Assembly (NCBI GenBank): GCA_943913135.1
Contig: CALTVE010000003.1
Location: 1-64,000 of the forward strand
Direction: 5' to 3'
Length of the DNA stretch: 64,000 bases
Source: an uncultured Francisella sp.
GTDB taxonomy: Bacteria > Pseudomonadota > Gammaproteobacteria > Burkholderiales > Neisseriaceae
Position 1 is the stretch's first letter, and the number at the start of each line of letters is the position of its first letter. This document shows positions 30,501 to 40,561 of this stretch, in pieces. Under the pieces are notes generated by a model that saw only the letters and a program-made list of their open reading frames with translations, was not told the DNA's origin and ran no database searches. Position numbers and translations under genes: made by a program.

Positions 30501-33500
30501 TTAACTGTTTTCCAAGGTGATGTCTAAGCCCAAAGAGCGAATTTCTCTTACCAATACGTTAAAGGATTCTGGCATCGCCGCCATCATCTTGTATTCGCCC
30601 CTGACAATGTTTTCATACATAGCAGTACGGCCTGCTACGTCATCGGATTTTACGGTCAGCATTTCTTGCAAGGTATAAGCGGCGCCGTATGCTTCTAATG
30701 CCCAGACCTCCATTTCCCCAAACCTTTGACCACCGAATTGGGCTTTACCCCCCAGCGGCTGTTGGGTGACCAAACTATAAGGACCGGTCGAACGAGCATG
30801 CATTTTTTCATCTACCAAATGATGAAGTTTCAAATAATGCATAACCCCTACTGTTACTTTACGATCAAATGGATTCCCCGTGCGCCCATCATACAGAGTC
30901 ACCTGGCGCTTGCTATCGCTTAAACCAAGACGCTGTACATCAGGGTCACCATCAGGATAGGCAAGTTCTAACATTGCATTGATTTCTTCCTCGCTCGCAC
31001 CATCGAATACGGGCGATGCAAAAGAAGCTCCTTGGCATAGGTTTTTTGCTAAATCGATAATTTCCTCATCCGATAATTCAGATAAATCTTCTTTATGAGC
31101 ATTGCGGTTATAAAGCTTATTAAGAAAATTACGGATTTCTGCAACTTTCTTATGTTCTTTAAGCATACGATCAATGCGTTCGCCTATACCTTTAGCGGCC
31201 CAACCCAGATGAACTTCTAAGATCTGACCAATATTCATGCGACTGGGCACACCTAAGGGGTTTAATACCACATCTACCGGGCGGCCATCTGCCATGTAAG
31301 GTAAATCTTCCACTGGTAAAATGCGGGATACCACCCCTTTGTTGCCATGGCGTCCAGCCATTTTGTCTCCTGCCTGTAAGCGACGCTTAATTGCTACAAA
31401 CACCTTGACCATCTTCTGTACCCCAGGTTGTAATTCATCCCCCCGGGTCAGCTTGTTTTTTTTCACTTCGTAAGAAGAATCCATTTCTTTGCGTTTTTGA
31501 TCTAAATTTTTCTTCGTTTTAGCCAACTGCTTGCTCAGGGTTGGATTTTCTAATTTAAGATCCAACCAACTATAAGGATTTTCTTGCGCTTCTAACCATT
31601 GGGCTGTGATAATTTTATCTTTAGGAAGGTTTTTCCCCGTTCCTTTAACTTTTTGCCCAACCAATACCTTCTTCAACCGACTGAAGGCATCGTTATCGTA
31701 AATGCGCAATTGATCATCTAGATCTTGGCGATAACGTCTCAATTCCATATCGATGATCGCCTCGCTACGCGCATCTCTCTTAATCCCCTCCCGAGTAAAC
31801 ACTTGTACGTTGATCACTGTTCCGCTGATGCCAGTGGGCATACGCAAAGAAGTATCTTTTACATCCGAAGCTTTTTCCCCGAAAATTGCCTTTAAGAGTT
31901 TTTCTTCAGGAGTTAACTGGGTCTCTCCTTTAGGAGTGACTTTTCCCACCAATACATCGCCAGGGCGTACCTCACTACCAATATAAATGATGCCAGACTC
32001 GTCAAGACGGTTTTGCATTCTTTCTGATAAATTAGGAATATCGCGGGTAATTTCTTCCGCACCTAATTTCATATCCCGTGCAACCACGTCGAGTTCTTCG
32101 ATGTGAATCGAGGTATAGCGATCATCGGCTACTACTTTTTCTGAAATCAATACCGAATCTTCAAAGTTATAACCGTTCCAAGGCATAAAAGCCACCGTCA
32201 TATTTTGCCCCAAAGCCAATTCACCTAAGTCGGTAGAGGCGCCATCAGCCACCACATCCCCTGCTTCCAGACGCTCCCCCACATGAACGATCGGCCGTTG
32301 GTTAATATTGGTATTCTGGTTAGAACGGGTAAATTTGGTTAAATTATAGATATCCACGCCAATATCACCATCTTCGGTTTCTTCATCATTTACCCGAACC
32401 ACAACCCGACCTGCATCTACATAATCCACCACACCGCCGCGTGTTGCCACCACTAAAGTGGCCGAATCTTTAGCCACTGCCCGTTCAATACCTGTACCTA
32501 CTAAAGGTTTTTGCGGAATCAAACACGGTACCGCTTGACGCTGCATATTCGCCCCCATTAGGGCACGGTTTGCGTCGTTATGTTCCAAAAAGGGAATTAA
32601 GGAAGCCGCTACTGATACGATTTGACCCGTGGAAACGTCCATATAATCTACTTTATCAGGAGTGGTAAAAATCGTTTCGCCATTGGCGCGACAAGTTACC
32701 AAGGAGTCAGTTAACCGACCCTCTTTATCCAAGCTAGAGTTTGCCTGGGCGATGATATAACGGCCTTCTTCAATCGCAGATAAGTAATCGATTTCTTTAC
32801 CTACTTTGCCGTTTTCTACCCGGATGTACGGCGTCTCCAAAAACCCATAACCGTTGGCACGTGCATACACTGCCAAAGAATTAATCAAACCAATATTCGG
32901 TCCTTCAGGTGTTTCAATTGGGCACAACCGACCATAATGAGTCGGGTGCACATCCCGTACTTCAAAACCAGCCCGATCACGGGTCAATCCTCCCGGTCCT
33001 AAAGCAGAGACTCGACGTTTATGGGTAATTTCTGAAAGGGGATTGGTTTGATCCATAAACTGGCTCAACTGGCTGGAACCGAAAAATTCTTTAATCGCCC
33101 CGCTTACCGGCTTCGCATTCAATAAATCATGAGGCATCAAGTTATCAGCTTCCGCTTGATTCAAACGGTCCTTTAAACCACGCTCAACCCGCGCCAAGCC
33201 TGAACGAAATTGGTTTTCTACCAACTCTCCCACCGAACGGATACGGCGATTCCCCAGGTGATCAATATCGTCTACTTCGCCATGCCCATTACGTAATTCC
33301 ACCAGAACAGCAATGACCGCCAAAATATCTTCCGCACTTAATACTGGGGACTGATTATCGACTTGATCTTTCAAGCGCCCTTGCATTAAGTCCTTGAACC
33401 ACTGATTAGAATCTTTTTCTTCGTGCTCATAGGTCCGGGCATTAAATTTCATTCGTCCTACACGCGATAGATCATATAAATTAGGATCAAAAAATAAGCG

Positions 33501-34676
33501 CTGGAACAGTTGATTAACCGAATCTTCAGTCGGCGGTTCACCAGGGCGCATCATGCGATAAATGGCCGTACGCGCACTCAATTCATCATAGGTATCATCT
33601 ACACGCAAAGTATTAAAAATATAGGGCCCCTGATCGAGCTCATTAACGTGGATCACTTCAATATCTTCGATACCGGCACTGTCGATTTTATCTAGCGATT
33701 CTTCAGTGATTCCCTCATTTGCCTCTAGTAAGACCTCACCATCTTCACCATTCACTACCAATTTAGCGACCACCTTCCCTAAAAGGGCCTCTCGCGGAAT
33801 CGTTAAAACTTCTACCTTGGCCTTGTCTAACTCGCGCAAGTTTTTCTTGGTTACCTTAGTTCCTTTGGCAACAATAACCTTACCTTTTTTATCCACGATA
33901 TCAAAAATGAGCTTTTCGCCCAATAAATAGCGTGGATTCAATTCAGTGGTGATCTTCCCATCTTTAGCAAAATGGTAATGTTCCTTAGAATAAAAGATAT
34001 CCAGAATTTCTTCAGTATAATAGCCCAAAGCCTTCAATAACACTGTGACCGGCATTTTGCGACGGCGGTCAATACGAAAATACAATAAATCTTTAGGATC
34101 GAATTCAAAATCCAACCAAGAGCCGCGATAAGGGATAACGCGCGCAGAAAAGAGCTTTTTACCAATGGCGTTCCCTTTACCTTTATCATGTTCAAAAAAT
34201 ACTCCCGGCGAACGATGCAATTGTGATACCACCACCCGCTCAGTGCCATTAATCACAAAGGAACCACTGGGAGTCATTAAAGGGATTTGCCCCATGTAAA
34301 CTTCGTCTTCACGAATTTCCTTAATTTTCTTTTTACTGGATTCTTTATCTAAGATCACCAGACGAATTTTGGCACGTAACGGTGCATCATACGTTACACC
34401 ACGCACTTGACACTCTTGAATATTGAATTCTGCATTGCCCAGCTGATAACTGATAAACTCTAAGCGTGTATGGCCATTGCTACTTACAATGGGAAAAATA
34501 GAATTGAATGCCGCCTGTAGACCCTCGTCCTTTCTTTCTTTTATTGGTACATCCCGTTGTAAAAATAAGGCGTATGAATTCTTTTGTGTTGCCAACAGAT
34601 AGGGAAAGTCGATGACATTTTTACGTTTAGCAAAAGATTTACGAATACGCTTTTTTTCGGTGGCAGAATAACCCAT
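30501..34676 (-). CDS. rpoB: RNA polymerase beta subunit
   Basis: 1391 residues. The rifampicin pocket reads [20 protein letters not shown] with [10 protein letters not shown], so residues corresponding to Asp516, His526 and Ser531 are the sensitive ones; Thr replaces Asn518, seen as natural variation in some proteobacteria. [15 protein letters not shown] and the C-terminal [19 protein letters not shown] are canonical. Two structured RNA elements precede it after rplL. Confidence 0.98.
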   Translation of the reverse strand: MGYSATEKKRIRKSFAKRKNVIDFPYLLATQKNSYALFLQRDVPIKERKDEGLQAAFNSIFPIVSSNGHTRLEFISYQLGNAEFNIQECQVRGVTYDAPLRAKIRLVILDKESSKKKIKEIREDEVYMGQIPLMTPSGSFVINGTERVVVSQLHRSPGVFFEHDKGKGNAIGKKLFSARVIPYRGSWLDFEFDPKDLLYFRIDRRRKMPVTVLLKALGYYTEEILDIFYSKEHYHFAKDGKITTELNPRYLLGEKLIFDIVDKKGKVIVAKGTKVTKKNLRELDKAKVEVLTIPREALLGKVVAKLVVNGEDGEVLLEANEGITEESLDKIDSAGIEDIEVIHVNELDQGPYIFNTLRVDDTYDELSARTAIYRMMRPGEPPTEDSVNQLFQRLFFDPNLYDLSRVGRMKFNARTYEHEEKDSNQWFKDLMQGRLKDQVDNQSPVLSAEDILAVIAVLVELRNGHGEVDDIDHLGNRRIRSVGELVENQFRSGLARVERGLKDRLNQAEADNLMPHDLLNAKPVSGAIKEFFGSSQLSQFMDQTNPLSEITHKRRVSALGPGGLTRDRAGFEVRDVHPTHYGRLCPIETPEGPNIGLINSLAVYARANGYGFLETPYIRVENGKVGKEIDYLSAIEEGRYIIAQANSSLDKEGRLTDSLVTCRANGETIFTTPDKVDYMDVSTGQIVSVAASLIPFLEHNDANRALMGANMQRQAVPCLIPQKPLVGTGIERAVAKDSATLVVATRGGVVDYVDAGRVVVRVNDEETEDGDIGVDIYNLTKFTRSNQNTNINQRPIVHVGERLEAGDVVADGASTDLGELALGQNMTVAFMPWNGYNFEDSVLISEKVVADDRYTSIHIEELDVVARDMKLGAEEITRDIPNLSERMQNRLDESGIIYIGSEVRPGDVLVGKVTPKGETQLTPEEKLLKAIFGEKASDVKDTSLRMPTGISGTVINVQVFTREGIKRDARSEAIIDMELRRYRQDLDDQLRIYDNDAFSRLKKVLVGQKVKGTGKNLPKDKIITAQWLEAQENPYSWLDLKLENPTLSKQLAKTKKNLDQKRKEMDSSYEVKKNKLTRGDELQPGVQKMVKVFVAIKRRLQAGDKMAGRHGNKGVVSRILPVEDLPYMADGRPVDVVLNPLGVPSRMNIGQILEVHLGWAAKGIGERIDRMLKEHKKVAEIRNFLNKLYNRNAHKEDLSELSDEEIIDLAKNLCQGASFASPVFDGASEEEINAMLELAYPDGDPDVQRLGLSDSKRQVTLYDGRTGNPFDRKVTVGVMHYLKLHHLVDEKMHARSTGPYSLVTQQPLGGKAQFGGQRFGEMEVWALEAYGAAYTLQEMLTVKSDDVAGRTAMYENIVRGEYKMMAAMPESFNVLVREIRSLGLDITLENS

Positions 34677-34714
34677 GGCTGGAGTCTCCAGTTAATGAAT
34701 CAAGATGAATAACG

Positions 34715-34753
34715 CAATATAAACGGCCTACTTTAGGTAAGCTGTTTATATTG
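34715..34753 (-). ncRNA. Long hairpin before rpoB, probable RNase III processing site
   Basis: A 17-bp stem (CAATATAAAC... paired with ...GTTTATATTG, one mismatch, one wobble) closed by a 5-nt loop, in the rpoB leader. In E. coli the rplL-rpoB gap contains an RNase III-cut hairpin just after an attenuator; the order and position here match. The function is inferred from that parallel. Confidence 0.65.
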
Positions 34754-34773
34754 GGTCACTTTAGAAAATAATA

Positions 34774-34808
34774 AAGGAGAGAGATCTTAAAAAAAGACCT
34801 TCTCCCTT
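34774..34808 (-). terminator. Partial terminator (attenuator) between rplL and rpoB
   Basis: A 15-bp imperfect stem (34774-34788 with 34794-34808, two A-C mismatches, several wobbles, 5-nt loop), followed on the minus strand by TATTATTTTC. It lies 15 nt after the rplL stop. An imperfect terminator here would keep rpoBC expression below that of L7/L12, as known for E. coli. Confidence 0.65.
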
Positions 34809-34823
34809 AATTATGTAGCACAA

Positions 34824-35207
34824 TTATTTAAGTTCAGCTTTCGCCCCAGCTTCTTCAAGCTGCTTCTTAATTTCTTCTGCTTCAGCTTTTGGAACACCTT
34901 CTTTAATAGTTTTAGGTGCAGCATCTACCAAGTCTTTAGCCGCTTTCAGACCAAGACCTGTTACGTTCTTCACAACTTTAATAACACCCACTTTTTGTGA
35001 ACCAGCATCAGCCAAAACCACATCAAACTCTGTCTTCTCTTCAGCTGTCGCCCCAGCACTTGCATCTGCTCCAGCACCTGCTGCTGGAACGGCGATCGCT
35101 GCCGCTGATACCTCAAATTTTTCTTCAAACGCCTTGATAAGGTCGTTCAATTCCATCAAAGTCAAACCTGCAATCGCGTCTAAAATTTCTTCTTTTGAGT
35201 ATGCCAT
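34824..35207 (-). CDS. rplL: 50S ribosomal protein L7/L12
   Basis: 127 residues. N-terminal dimerisation helices ([20 protein letters not shown]), an Ala/Gly-rich hinge, and the factor-binding C-domain [21 protein letters not shown]. It recruits EF-Tu and EF-G. 20 nt after rplJ. Confidence 0.98.
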   Translation of the reverse strand: MAYSKEEILDAIAGLTLMELNDLIKAFEEKFEVSAAAIAVPAAGAGADASAGATAEEKTEFDVVLADAGSQKVGVIKVVKNVTGLGLKAAKDLVDAAPKTIKEGVPKAEAEEIKKQLEEAGAKAELK

Positions 35208-35227
35208 AATGATTAAACTCCAAAAAA

Positions 35228-35785
35228 CTAGTTAGATTGAGGCGACACCGCCCCAGCCTCAAGCGCCGCATCTTCCCCGGGAGCGGAAGATGCGCCTTCT
35301 TCTATTTGCCGTTTTTCCGCTAAAGCTGCCAAGGTACGAGCAAATTTAGCCATAGTAGCCTGCATCATGCCTGCCAACTTGGCTAATAGTTCTTCACGTG
35401 AAGGAATAGTCGCCAAAGACTCTACTTCTTCTACCGATAAAACCTTGCCATCATGCGCCCCACCCTTAAGGGCTAATAAGCTTTTCTTGGCATATTTATG
35501 AACCAATTTGGCTGCAGCCACAGGGTCTTCCGAAGCAGCATAAATCAATTGTCCTGCCAACTGATCTGATAAACCTTCAAATGGAGTGCCGGCAAAAGCA
35601 CGGCGCGCCAAGGTATTTTTCAAAACATGTAGGTAAATTTGCTCTTTACGTGCTTCAGTGCGGAGTTCAGTCAAAGTGACAGCTTGAATGCCACGATAGT
35701 TTGCAATGACCACAGTCGATGCATTGGCTATGTTAGCACTGACCTCTTTGACAACTGCCTCTTTCTCTTTAATATTAAGACTCAA
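35228..35785 (-). CDS. rplJ: 50S ribosomal protein L10
   Basis: 185 residues. [20 protein letters not shown] opens the rRNA-binding domain, and a C-terminal helix binds L7/L12 dimers. The final residues ([17 protein letters not shown]...) are a short acidic/Ala extension past the usual end. GGAGG precedes the start. Probably autoregulated through the folded leader upstream. Confidence 0.97.
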   Translation of the reverse strand: MSLNIKEKEAVVKEVSANIANASTVVIANYRGIQAVTLTELRTEARKEQIYLHVLKNTLARRAFAGTPFEGLSDQLAGQLIYAASEDPVAAAKLVHKYAKKSLLALKGGAHDGKVLSVEEVESLATIPSREELLAKLAGMMQATMAKFARTLAALAEKRQIEEGASSAPGEDAALEAGAVSPQSN

Positions 35786-35960
35786 CGTCCACCTCCTACC
35801 ATTAAAAAAGACTTCAAGCGAATGGTTGATTCACTTTTTTCAGTCCGGCAGTTGCCACTTTATTTCCAAGTGCATGCACTTACCGTCTGCGTAGGGTAAA
35901 ATTTAAATCGCATTGCGATCCCTACGGTCTCTGACTTGCCATGTTTAAACATAGCGCCTA
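35786..35960 (-). ncRNA. Structured leader of rplJ (L10-leader-like)
   Basis: No ORF fits. On the minus strand CGTAGGG and CCCTACG (around 35892-35926) enclose ATCGCA-A-TGCGAT. A perfect 14-nt palindrome AAGTGCATGCACTT (35868-35881) and ATGTTTAAACAT (35941-35952) also lie here. In E. coli the L10-(L12)4 complex binds the rplJ leader to repress translation. The position fits, but I did not fold the whole region or match the kink-turn. Confidence 0.5.
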
Positions 35961-35966
35961 CACCTA

Positions 35967-35988
35967 AAAGGCGGTTAAAACCGCCTTT
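35967..35988 (-). terminator. Terminator after rplKA
   Basis: AAAGGCGG (35967-35974) and CCGCCTTT (35981-35988), an 8-bp perfect GC-rich stem with a 6-nt loop, 5 nt after the rplA stop. On the minus strand it ends in TTTT then AGG. It separates rplKA from rplJL. Confidence 0.75.
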
Positions 35989-35993
35989 GGATG

Positions 35994-36686
35994 TTATTTT
36001 GCGATTGAGGTTGCATCTACACGCACGCCAATACCCATAGTGCTGGATAAAGAAACGCGTCGTAGATATTGGCCTTTAGTACTCGCAGGTTTTGCTTTAA
36101 TCAAGGCGTCCAAAACCGCCGTAAAATTTTCTTTAATTTGTTCTTCATTAAAAGAAGCACGGCCAATAGTAGCGTGGATAATACCGCGGCGATCGGCTCG
36201 GTACTGAATCCCAACTTTGGCATTACGTACGGCTTCTGCAACATTTGGGGTAACAGTACCCACTTTGGGATTGGGCATTAAACCACGCGGCCCTAAGATA
36301 GTGCCTAATTGGCCGACCACCCGCATTGCATCTGGTGAAGCAATGACTACATCGAAGTTAACATTACCTGCTTTCACTTCGGCGGCAAGGTCTTCTAAAC
36401 CCACCACTGCTGCCCCTGCTGCCTTAGCTTCTTCTGCCTTAGGTCCTTGGGTAAATACCGCAATCCGAGTATTGCGACCCGTACCGTTAGGCAGTACTAC
36501 CGAACCGCGAATCGCCTGATCAGATTTTCTTGGGTCAATTCCTAAACTGACCGCAAGATCGATCGCTTCATCAAACTTAGCAGTGGCTGCTTTCTTTACT
36601 AATGCGATCGCATCCTCTAAACTGTAATCAACGGTTAAATCTAATCCTTCGCGAATCTGCTTCGCTCTTTTAGAATGCTTAGCCAT
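35994..36686 (-). CDS. rplA: 50S ribosomal protein L1
   Basis: 230 residues with [20 protein letters not shown], the middle domain, and the C-terminal [17 protein letters not shown]1 stalk protein that moves E-site tRNA; in E. coli it also represses rplKA at the rplK leader. 3 nt after rplK. Confidence 0.98.
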   Translation of the reverse strand: MAKHSKRAKQIREGLDLTVDYSLEDAIALVKKAATAKFDEAIDLAVSLGIDPRKSDQAIRGSVVLPNGTGRNTRIAVFTQGPKAEEAKAAGAAVVGLEDLAAEVKAGNVNFDVVIASPDAMRVVGQLGTILGPRGLMPNPKVGTVTPNVAEAVRNAKVGIQYRADRRGIIHATIGRASFNEEQIKENFTAVLDALIKAKPASTKGQYLRRVSLSSTMGIGVRVDATSIAK

Positions 36687-36689
36687 TTG

Positions 36690-37118
36690 CTATTCCTCCA
36701 CCTCTAGACCCATAGAACGGGCGCTACCCGCAATGATACGCACGCTGGCATCCAAATCGGCCCCGGTTAAGTCAGGCTCTTTGGCCTTAGCAATTTCTTC
36801 TAATTGCGCGCGGGTGACCTTGCCAACCTTAGTGGTTAAAGGATTAGCGCTACCCTTATCGATCCCGGCAGCTTTTTTCAATAATATTGATGCTGGGGTA
36901 CTCTTTATGACAAAAGTGAAAGACTTATCTGCAAAAGCAGTGATCACCACGGGCACCGGTAGACCCGGCTCCATCTTCTGAGTCGCTGCATTGAAGGCTT
37001 TGCAAAATTCCATGATATTCAAGCCGCGCTGAGCAAGTGCCGGCCCGATAGGAGGGGACGGATTTGCCTTTCCTGCAGGCGCTTGAAGTTTGATATAACC
37101 TATGATTTTCTTTGCCAC
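36690..37118 (-). CDS. rplK: 50S ribosomal protein L11
   Basis: 142 residues: [21 protein letters not shown], the methylated N-domain, then the thiostrepton-site C-domain ending [12 protein letters not shown]. The start is a GTG with AAGGAG 6 nt upstream. A GTG two codons earlier lies inside that Shine-Dalgarno and is rejected. Confidence 0.97.
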   Translation of the reverse strand: MAKKIIGYIKLQAPAGKANPSPPIGPALAQRGLNIMEFCKAFNAATQKMEPGLPVPVVITAFADKSFTFVIKSTPASILLKKAAGIDKGSANPLTTKVGKVTRAQLEEIAKAKEPDLTGADLDASVRIIAGSARSMGLEVEE

Positions 37119-37193
37119 TATCACTCCTTACGGGGTGCATACGTAGCTTTACTGCTACTCCCCCAGATTCTATAGCTTAGTCAGGTATGATAA

Positions 37194-37222
37194 CTTATAT
37201 TTTCTTTCTTGTCTAGAAACAA
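37194..37222 (-). promoter_or_regulatory. Sigma70 promoter of rplKA
   Basis: TTGTTT (37217-37222) and TATAAG (37194-37199), spacing 17 nt. The predicted start near 37187 gives a ~70-nt leader. That leader contains GTAGC-6-GCTAC within a GGGG/CCCC pair just before the Shine-Dalgarno, where an L1 repressor site would be expected. Confidence 0.65.
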
Positions 37223-37232
37223 ATTTCTCTCT

Positions 37233-37260
37233 AAAAAAATCTTTCATCGGTTTTATGAAA
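37233..37260 (-). terminator. Terminator after nusG
   Basis: TTTCAT/ATGAAA stem (6-7 bp, 7-nt loop) 20 nt after the nusG stop, followed on the minus strand by GA and seven T. The stem is AT-rich, so efficiency is uncertain, but it lies right before the rplK promoter. Confidence 0.5.
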
Positions 37261-37281
37261 AAGCATTAAGGAAAGTCACAT

Positions 37282-37815
37282 TTACAGTTTTTCAATCTGA
37301 GTGAAATCTAATTCTACCGGAGTTTCGCGCCCGAAAATCTGCACTAACACTTTAAGCTTATTACGTTCGTAATTGACTTCTTCCACCATCCCGTTGAAAT
37401 CAGCAAAAGGACCATCGGTAACCCGTACTGCTTCACCTACTTGAAACTCAATCTTGGGCTTAGGTTTTTCTACCCCTGTCTGCACCTGGTTTAGAATACG
37501 ATCAGCTTCTTTTTGCGTAATCGGTGCCGGTTTATTGGCAGTTCCGCCGATAAAACCGGTAATATTAGGGATATTACGCACTAAGTGCCAGGTAAAATCA
37601 GTCATTTCCATCTCCACAAGCACATAACCTGGGAAAAACTTGCGCTCGCTGATTTTACGTTTACCATTTTTAACATCCACCACTTCTTCAGTGGGAATTA
37701 AAATATCCCCAAATTGGTCTTCTACCCCTTCTGCAGCAATACGCTCTTTTAGGCGCTCGACCACCTTTTTTTCAAACCCTGAATAAGCATGCACAACATA
37801 CCAACGCTTTGCCAT
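37282..37815 (-). CDS. nusG: Transcription termination/antitermination protein NusG
   Basis: 177 residues from [28 protein letters not shown] just upstream fixes this start and excludes one 20 codons earlier inside secE. The NGN domain contains [12 protein letters not shown]; the KOW domain has [19 protein letters not shown]. It binds the beta' clamp, suppresses pausing and links Rho or S10 to polymerase. Pairs with secE as in nearly all bacteria. Confidence 0.97.
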   Translation of the reverse strand: MAKRWYVVHAYSGFEKKVVERLKERIAAEGVEDQFGDILIPTEEVVDVKNGKRKISERKFFPGYVLVEMEMTDFTWHLVRNIPNITGFIGGTANKPAPITQKEADRILNQVQTGVEKPKPKIEFQVGEAVRVTDGPFADFNGMVEEVNYERNKLKVLVQIFGRETPVELDFTQIEKL

Positions 37816-37828
37816 TTTGCCCTCTCCT

Positions 37829-38332
37829 TTATCGCAGCATAATCCAGTTAAGAACTGTGACGATAACAGTGTCAAAAATCCACATACATAACCCTAACAC
37901 AAACACAAAAAATAACACCATTAGGGTCATACGCGAAGCGCTCTTGCGATCGGGCCAGACTACTTTTTTAGCCTCCACTGTCGATTCTTTAATATAGCGG
38001 ATCAAAGAAGAACCAAATGAACACCAATAAAATAAAATCAATAAAAATAAAACCGAACCTAATAGGGGAGAAACATAAGCCAAAACAAGATTAGGCTGTG
38101 AAAACAATAGATTAGTTTGCTTAAAAAAATAAAAACCGCAGCAACCTAAAATTAGCAGTATCACAGCTAAAAAAGTTTTCCATTGATCAGCGCGAGTCAT
38201 CAGCGAAGATTTTTGGGCTTCTTTTTTCTTCGCTTCTTTTTTCAGACGACTCAAAAACGGCAGAACGGCTTTTTTGTATTCGGAATCTTTGTTAAACCCT
38301 GTACTTGTACTAGTTTTTTTCGTACGTTTCAT
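37829..38332 (-). CDS. secE: Protein translocase subunit SecE, long form
   Basis: 167 residues with three membrane helices (about 50-67, 82-103 and 135-160) and the essential cytoplasmic amphipathic segment [18 protein letters not shown] before the last helix. The E. coli form has 127 residues; the surplus is a Lys-rich N-terminal stretch of about 45 residues. It clamps the SecY halves. A strong terminator separates it from tRNA-Trp; I see no convincing promoter in the 42 nt after it. Confidence 0.94.
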   Translation of the reverse strand: MKRTKKTSTSTGFNKDSEYKKAVLPFLSRLKKEAKKKEAQKSSLMTRADQWKTFLAVILLILGCCGFYFFKQTNLLFSQPNLVLAYVSPLLGSVLFLLILFYWCSFGSSLIRYIKESTVEAKKVVWPDRKSASRMTLMVLFFVFVLGLCMWIFDTVIVTVLNWIMLR

Positions 38333-38374
38333 GTGTTTTCCTACCTACTGCGATCCTACAAAACAATAAGCCAT

Positions 38375-38405
38375 AAAAAAACTAACCGGCCTACTGGCCG
38401 ATTAG
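38375..38405 (-). terminator. Strong terminator of the tRNA-tuf2 unit
   Basis: CTAACCGGCC (38382-38391) pairs with GGCCGATTAG (38396-38405): 10 bp with one wobble, 4-nt loop, followed on the minus strand by seven T. It starts 9 nt past the 3' CCA of tRNA-Trp. Confidence 0.9.
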
Positions 38406-38413
38406 TCTAGTTC

Positions 38414-38489
38414 TGGCAGGCCAGGAGGGTCTCGAACCCCCAACCCTCGGTTTTGGAGACCGATACTCTACCAATTGAGCTACTGGCCT
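38414..38489 (-). tRNA. tRNA-Trp (CCA)
   Basis: 76-nt cloverleaf. Acceptor AGGCCAG pairs with CTGGCCT, the anticodon loop is CTCCAAA (anticodon CCA), the T-loop is GGTTCGAGACC, and the 3' CCA is encoded. It lies 3 nt after tuf2, as in many gammaproteobacteria. Confidence 0.97.
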
Positions 38490-38492
38490 TTT

Positions 38493-39683
38493 TTATTCAT
38501 AGATTTTAGCAACGACACCAGCGCCAACAGTACGGCCCCCTTCGCGTATTGCAAAGCGTAAACCTTCTTCCATCGCAATGGGTGCAATCAGTTCTACATC
38601 CAAGGTCACATTTTCACCGGGCATCACCATCTCTGTGCCTTCTTTCAAAGTCACAGTCCCGGTCACATCCGTTGTCCGGAAATAAAACTGAGGGCGGTAA
38701 TTACTGAAAAATGGCGTATGACGTCCCCCCTCTTCCTTGCTCAATACATATACTTCCGCATTGAACTTGGTGTGCGGGGTAATGGTCCCCGGTTTTGCCA
38801 ATACTTGCCCCCGTTGCACTTCTTCCCTCTTAGTGCCGCGCAGTAATACCCCTACGTTATCCCCTGCTTGACCCTGATCCAACAAACGGCGGAACATTTC
38901 TACTCCCGTCACCGTCGTCTTCTGGGTAGGACGTAACCCAACGATCTCAATTTCGTCACCTACATGCACTATCCCTCTCTCGATTCGACCCGTTACCACC
39001 GTCCCACGGCCTGAAATCGAAAATATATCTTCAATCGGTAGCAAAAATGGAGTGTCTACCGCTCGTTGAGGATCCGGTATATAGCTATCCAAAGCTTCTG
39101 CTAACGCCAAAATTGATGGCTCCCCTATCGGGCTTTCATCCCCTTCCAACGCTTTCAATGCCGAACCTTTGATCAAAGGTACATCATCCCCTGGAAATTC
39201 ATAGCTACTTAATAATTCCCGTACTTCCATTTCTACCAAGTCAAGCAATTCTTCATCGTCCACTTGGTCACATTTATTCAGATATACCAATATATAGGGT
39301 ACCCCTACTTGACGCGCTAACAAAATATGTTCTCGCGTTTGCGGCATCGGTCCATCGGCTGCCGATACCACCAAAATCGCCCCATCCATCTGCGCAGCAC
39401 CGGTAATCATGTTCTTTACATAGTCCGCATGTCCGGGACAGTCTACGTGCGCATAGTGACGTTTCTCAGTGTTATATTCTACATGCGCCGTATTAATCGT
39501 AATCCCTCGTGCTTTCTCTTCGGGTGCATTGTCAATCTGATCGTAGGCTTTGGCAGAACCCCCAAACTTCTTCGCTAAAATCGTGGTCAACGCCGCTGTT
39601 AGCGTCGTCTTACCATGGTCTACGTGACCAATTGTCCCTACGTTTACGTGCGTCTTACTTCTATCAAATTTCTCTTTAGCCAT
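38493..39683 (-). CDS. tuf: Elongation factor Tu, copy 2
   Basis: 396 residues, the same protein as copy 1 (21870-23060), with identical GTPase motifs. The DNA appears identical from about 6 nt before the ATG to the last sense codon. This copy stops with TAA, the other with TAG, and the flanks are unrelated. It is embedded in the tRNA cluster (Tyr-Gly-Thr-tuf-Trp), the equivalent of E. coli tufB. Confidence 0.98.
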   Translation of the reverse strand: MAKEKFDRSKTHVNVGTIGHVDHGKTTLTAALTTILAKKFGGSAKAYDQIDNAPEEKARGITINTAHVEYNTEKRHYAHVDCPGHADYVKNMITGAAQMDGAILVVSAADGPMPQTREHILLARQVGVPYILVYLNKCDQVDDEELLDLVEMEVRELLSSYEFPGDDVPLIKGSALKALEGDESPIGEPSILALAEALDSYIPDPQRAVDTPFLLPIEDIFSISGRGTVVTGRIERGIVHVGDEIEIVGLRPTQKTTVTGVEMFRRLLDQGQAGDNVGVLLRGTKREEVQRGQVLAKPGTITPHTKFNAEVYVLSKEEGGRHTPFFSNYRPQFYFRTTDVTGTVTLKEGTEMVMPGENVTLDVELIAPIAMEEGLRFAIREGGRTVGAGVVAKIYE

Positions 39684-39711
39684 GGCTATTTATCCTTAAA
39701 CAACAGATAGC

Positions 39712-39735
39712 AAAAAATCGTTCAGTTATCTGAAC
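39712..39735 (-). terminator. Short hairpin with T-tract between tRNA-Thr and tuf2
   Basis: GTTCAG (39720-39725) and CTGAAC (39730-39735) form a 6-bp stem with a 4-nt loop, followed on the minus strand by GA and six T. It could attenuate read-through from the tRNAs into tuf2. A TGGTATAAA extended -10 (39788-39796) upstream could drive tuf2, but no -35 was found. Confidence 0.45.
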
Positions 39736-39823
39736 CAGTTAATCTTTAACTGCCTTATAAACTTACTGCGAAAACCATGCTCCGCCATTTATACCACCCG
39801 CATTATTACAAAAATAAACGGCG

Positions 39824-39898
<75 letters not shown>

Positions 39899-39905
39899 CA
39901 ATTTC

Positions 39906-39979
39906 TGGAGCGGGTGAAGGGAATCGAACCCTCGCATTAAGCTTGGAAGGCTTCTGCTCTACCACTGAGCTACACCCGC
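39906..39979 (-). tRNA. tRNA-Gly (TCC)
   Basis: 74 nt. Acceptor GCGGGTG/CACCCGC, D-arm GCTCAGTGGTAGAGC, anticodon loop CTTCCAA (anticodon TCC), T-loop GGTTCGATTCC, and encoded CCA. 7 nt from tRNA-Thr. Confidence 0.97.
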
Positions 39980-39999
39980 AGCGCTACCCATACACAAGC

Positions 40000-40083
40000 T
40001 GGTGGAGGGAGAAGGATTCGAACCTTCGAAGCTTTCGCAACAGATTTACAGTCTGTCCCCTTTGGCCGCTCGGGAATCCCTCC
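40000..40083 (-). tRNA. tRNA-Tyr (GTA)
   Basis: 84 nt, class II with a long variable arm. Acceptor GGAGGGA/TCCCTCC, anticodon loop CTGTAAA (anticodon GTA), and encoded CCA. First gene after the promoter at 40099-40127. Confidence 0.97.
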
Positions 40084-40098
40084 TACGCCAAACTAGAC

Positions 40099-40127
40099 AT
40101 TGTACCGAAGTGTAAATGGTGCGTCAA
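40099..40127 (-). promoter_or_regulatory. Sigma70 promoter of the tRNA-tuf2 unit
   Basis: TTGACG (40122-40127) and TACAAT (40099-40104) with 17-nt spacing on the minus strand. The predicted start is about 9 nt before tRNA-Tyr, leaving a short precursor leader. It lies in the 57-nt gap after the ferredoxin stop codon. Confidence 0.85.
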
Positions 40128-40140
40128 GCAAGTTTTTTTC

Positions 40141-40422
<282 letters not shown>

Positions 40423-40465
40423 TCACCATCAAACAACAAACAAAAACTTGAAAAAATAACAGTTT

Positions 40466-40471
40466 ATTATA
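40466..40471 (-). promoter_or_regulatory. -10 box for the ferredoxin gene
   Basis: A perfect TATAAT on the minus strand, about 55 nt upstream of the ferredoxin ATG. The sequence 17 nt further up (TAGTGA) is a poor -35. Confidence 0.45.
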
Positions 40472-40496
40472 CGCTATCCCTGTTATTTTCACTACC

Positions 40497-40525
40497 TTGT
40501 CTCAGAATCAGAGTTTCTATGCTAT
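40497..40525 (+). promoter_or_regulatory. Possible promoter of the DUF218 gene
   Basis: TTGTCT (40497-40502) and TGCTAT (40520-40525) with a 17-nt spacer on the plus strand, 37 nt before the ATG. Confidence 0.4.
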
Positions 40526-40561
40526 TTTCAAACCCATATTGATCGCGTAAAAAATTAAAGA

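Noticed and set aside
30501..34676. Thr for Asn518 in rpoB as rifampicin resistance
   Set aside because: The main resistance residues are wild-type, and Thr here is a natural variant in other proteobacteria as far as I recall.
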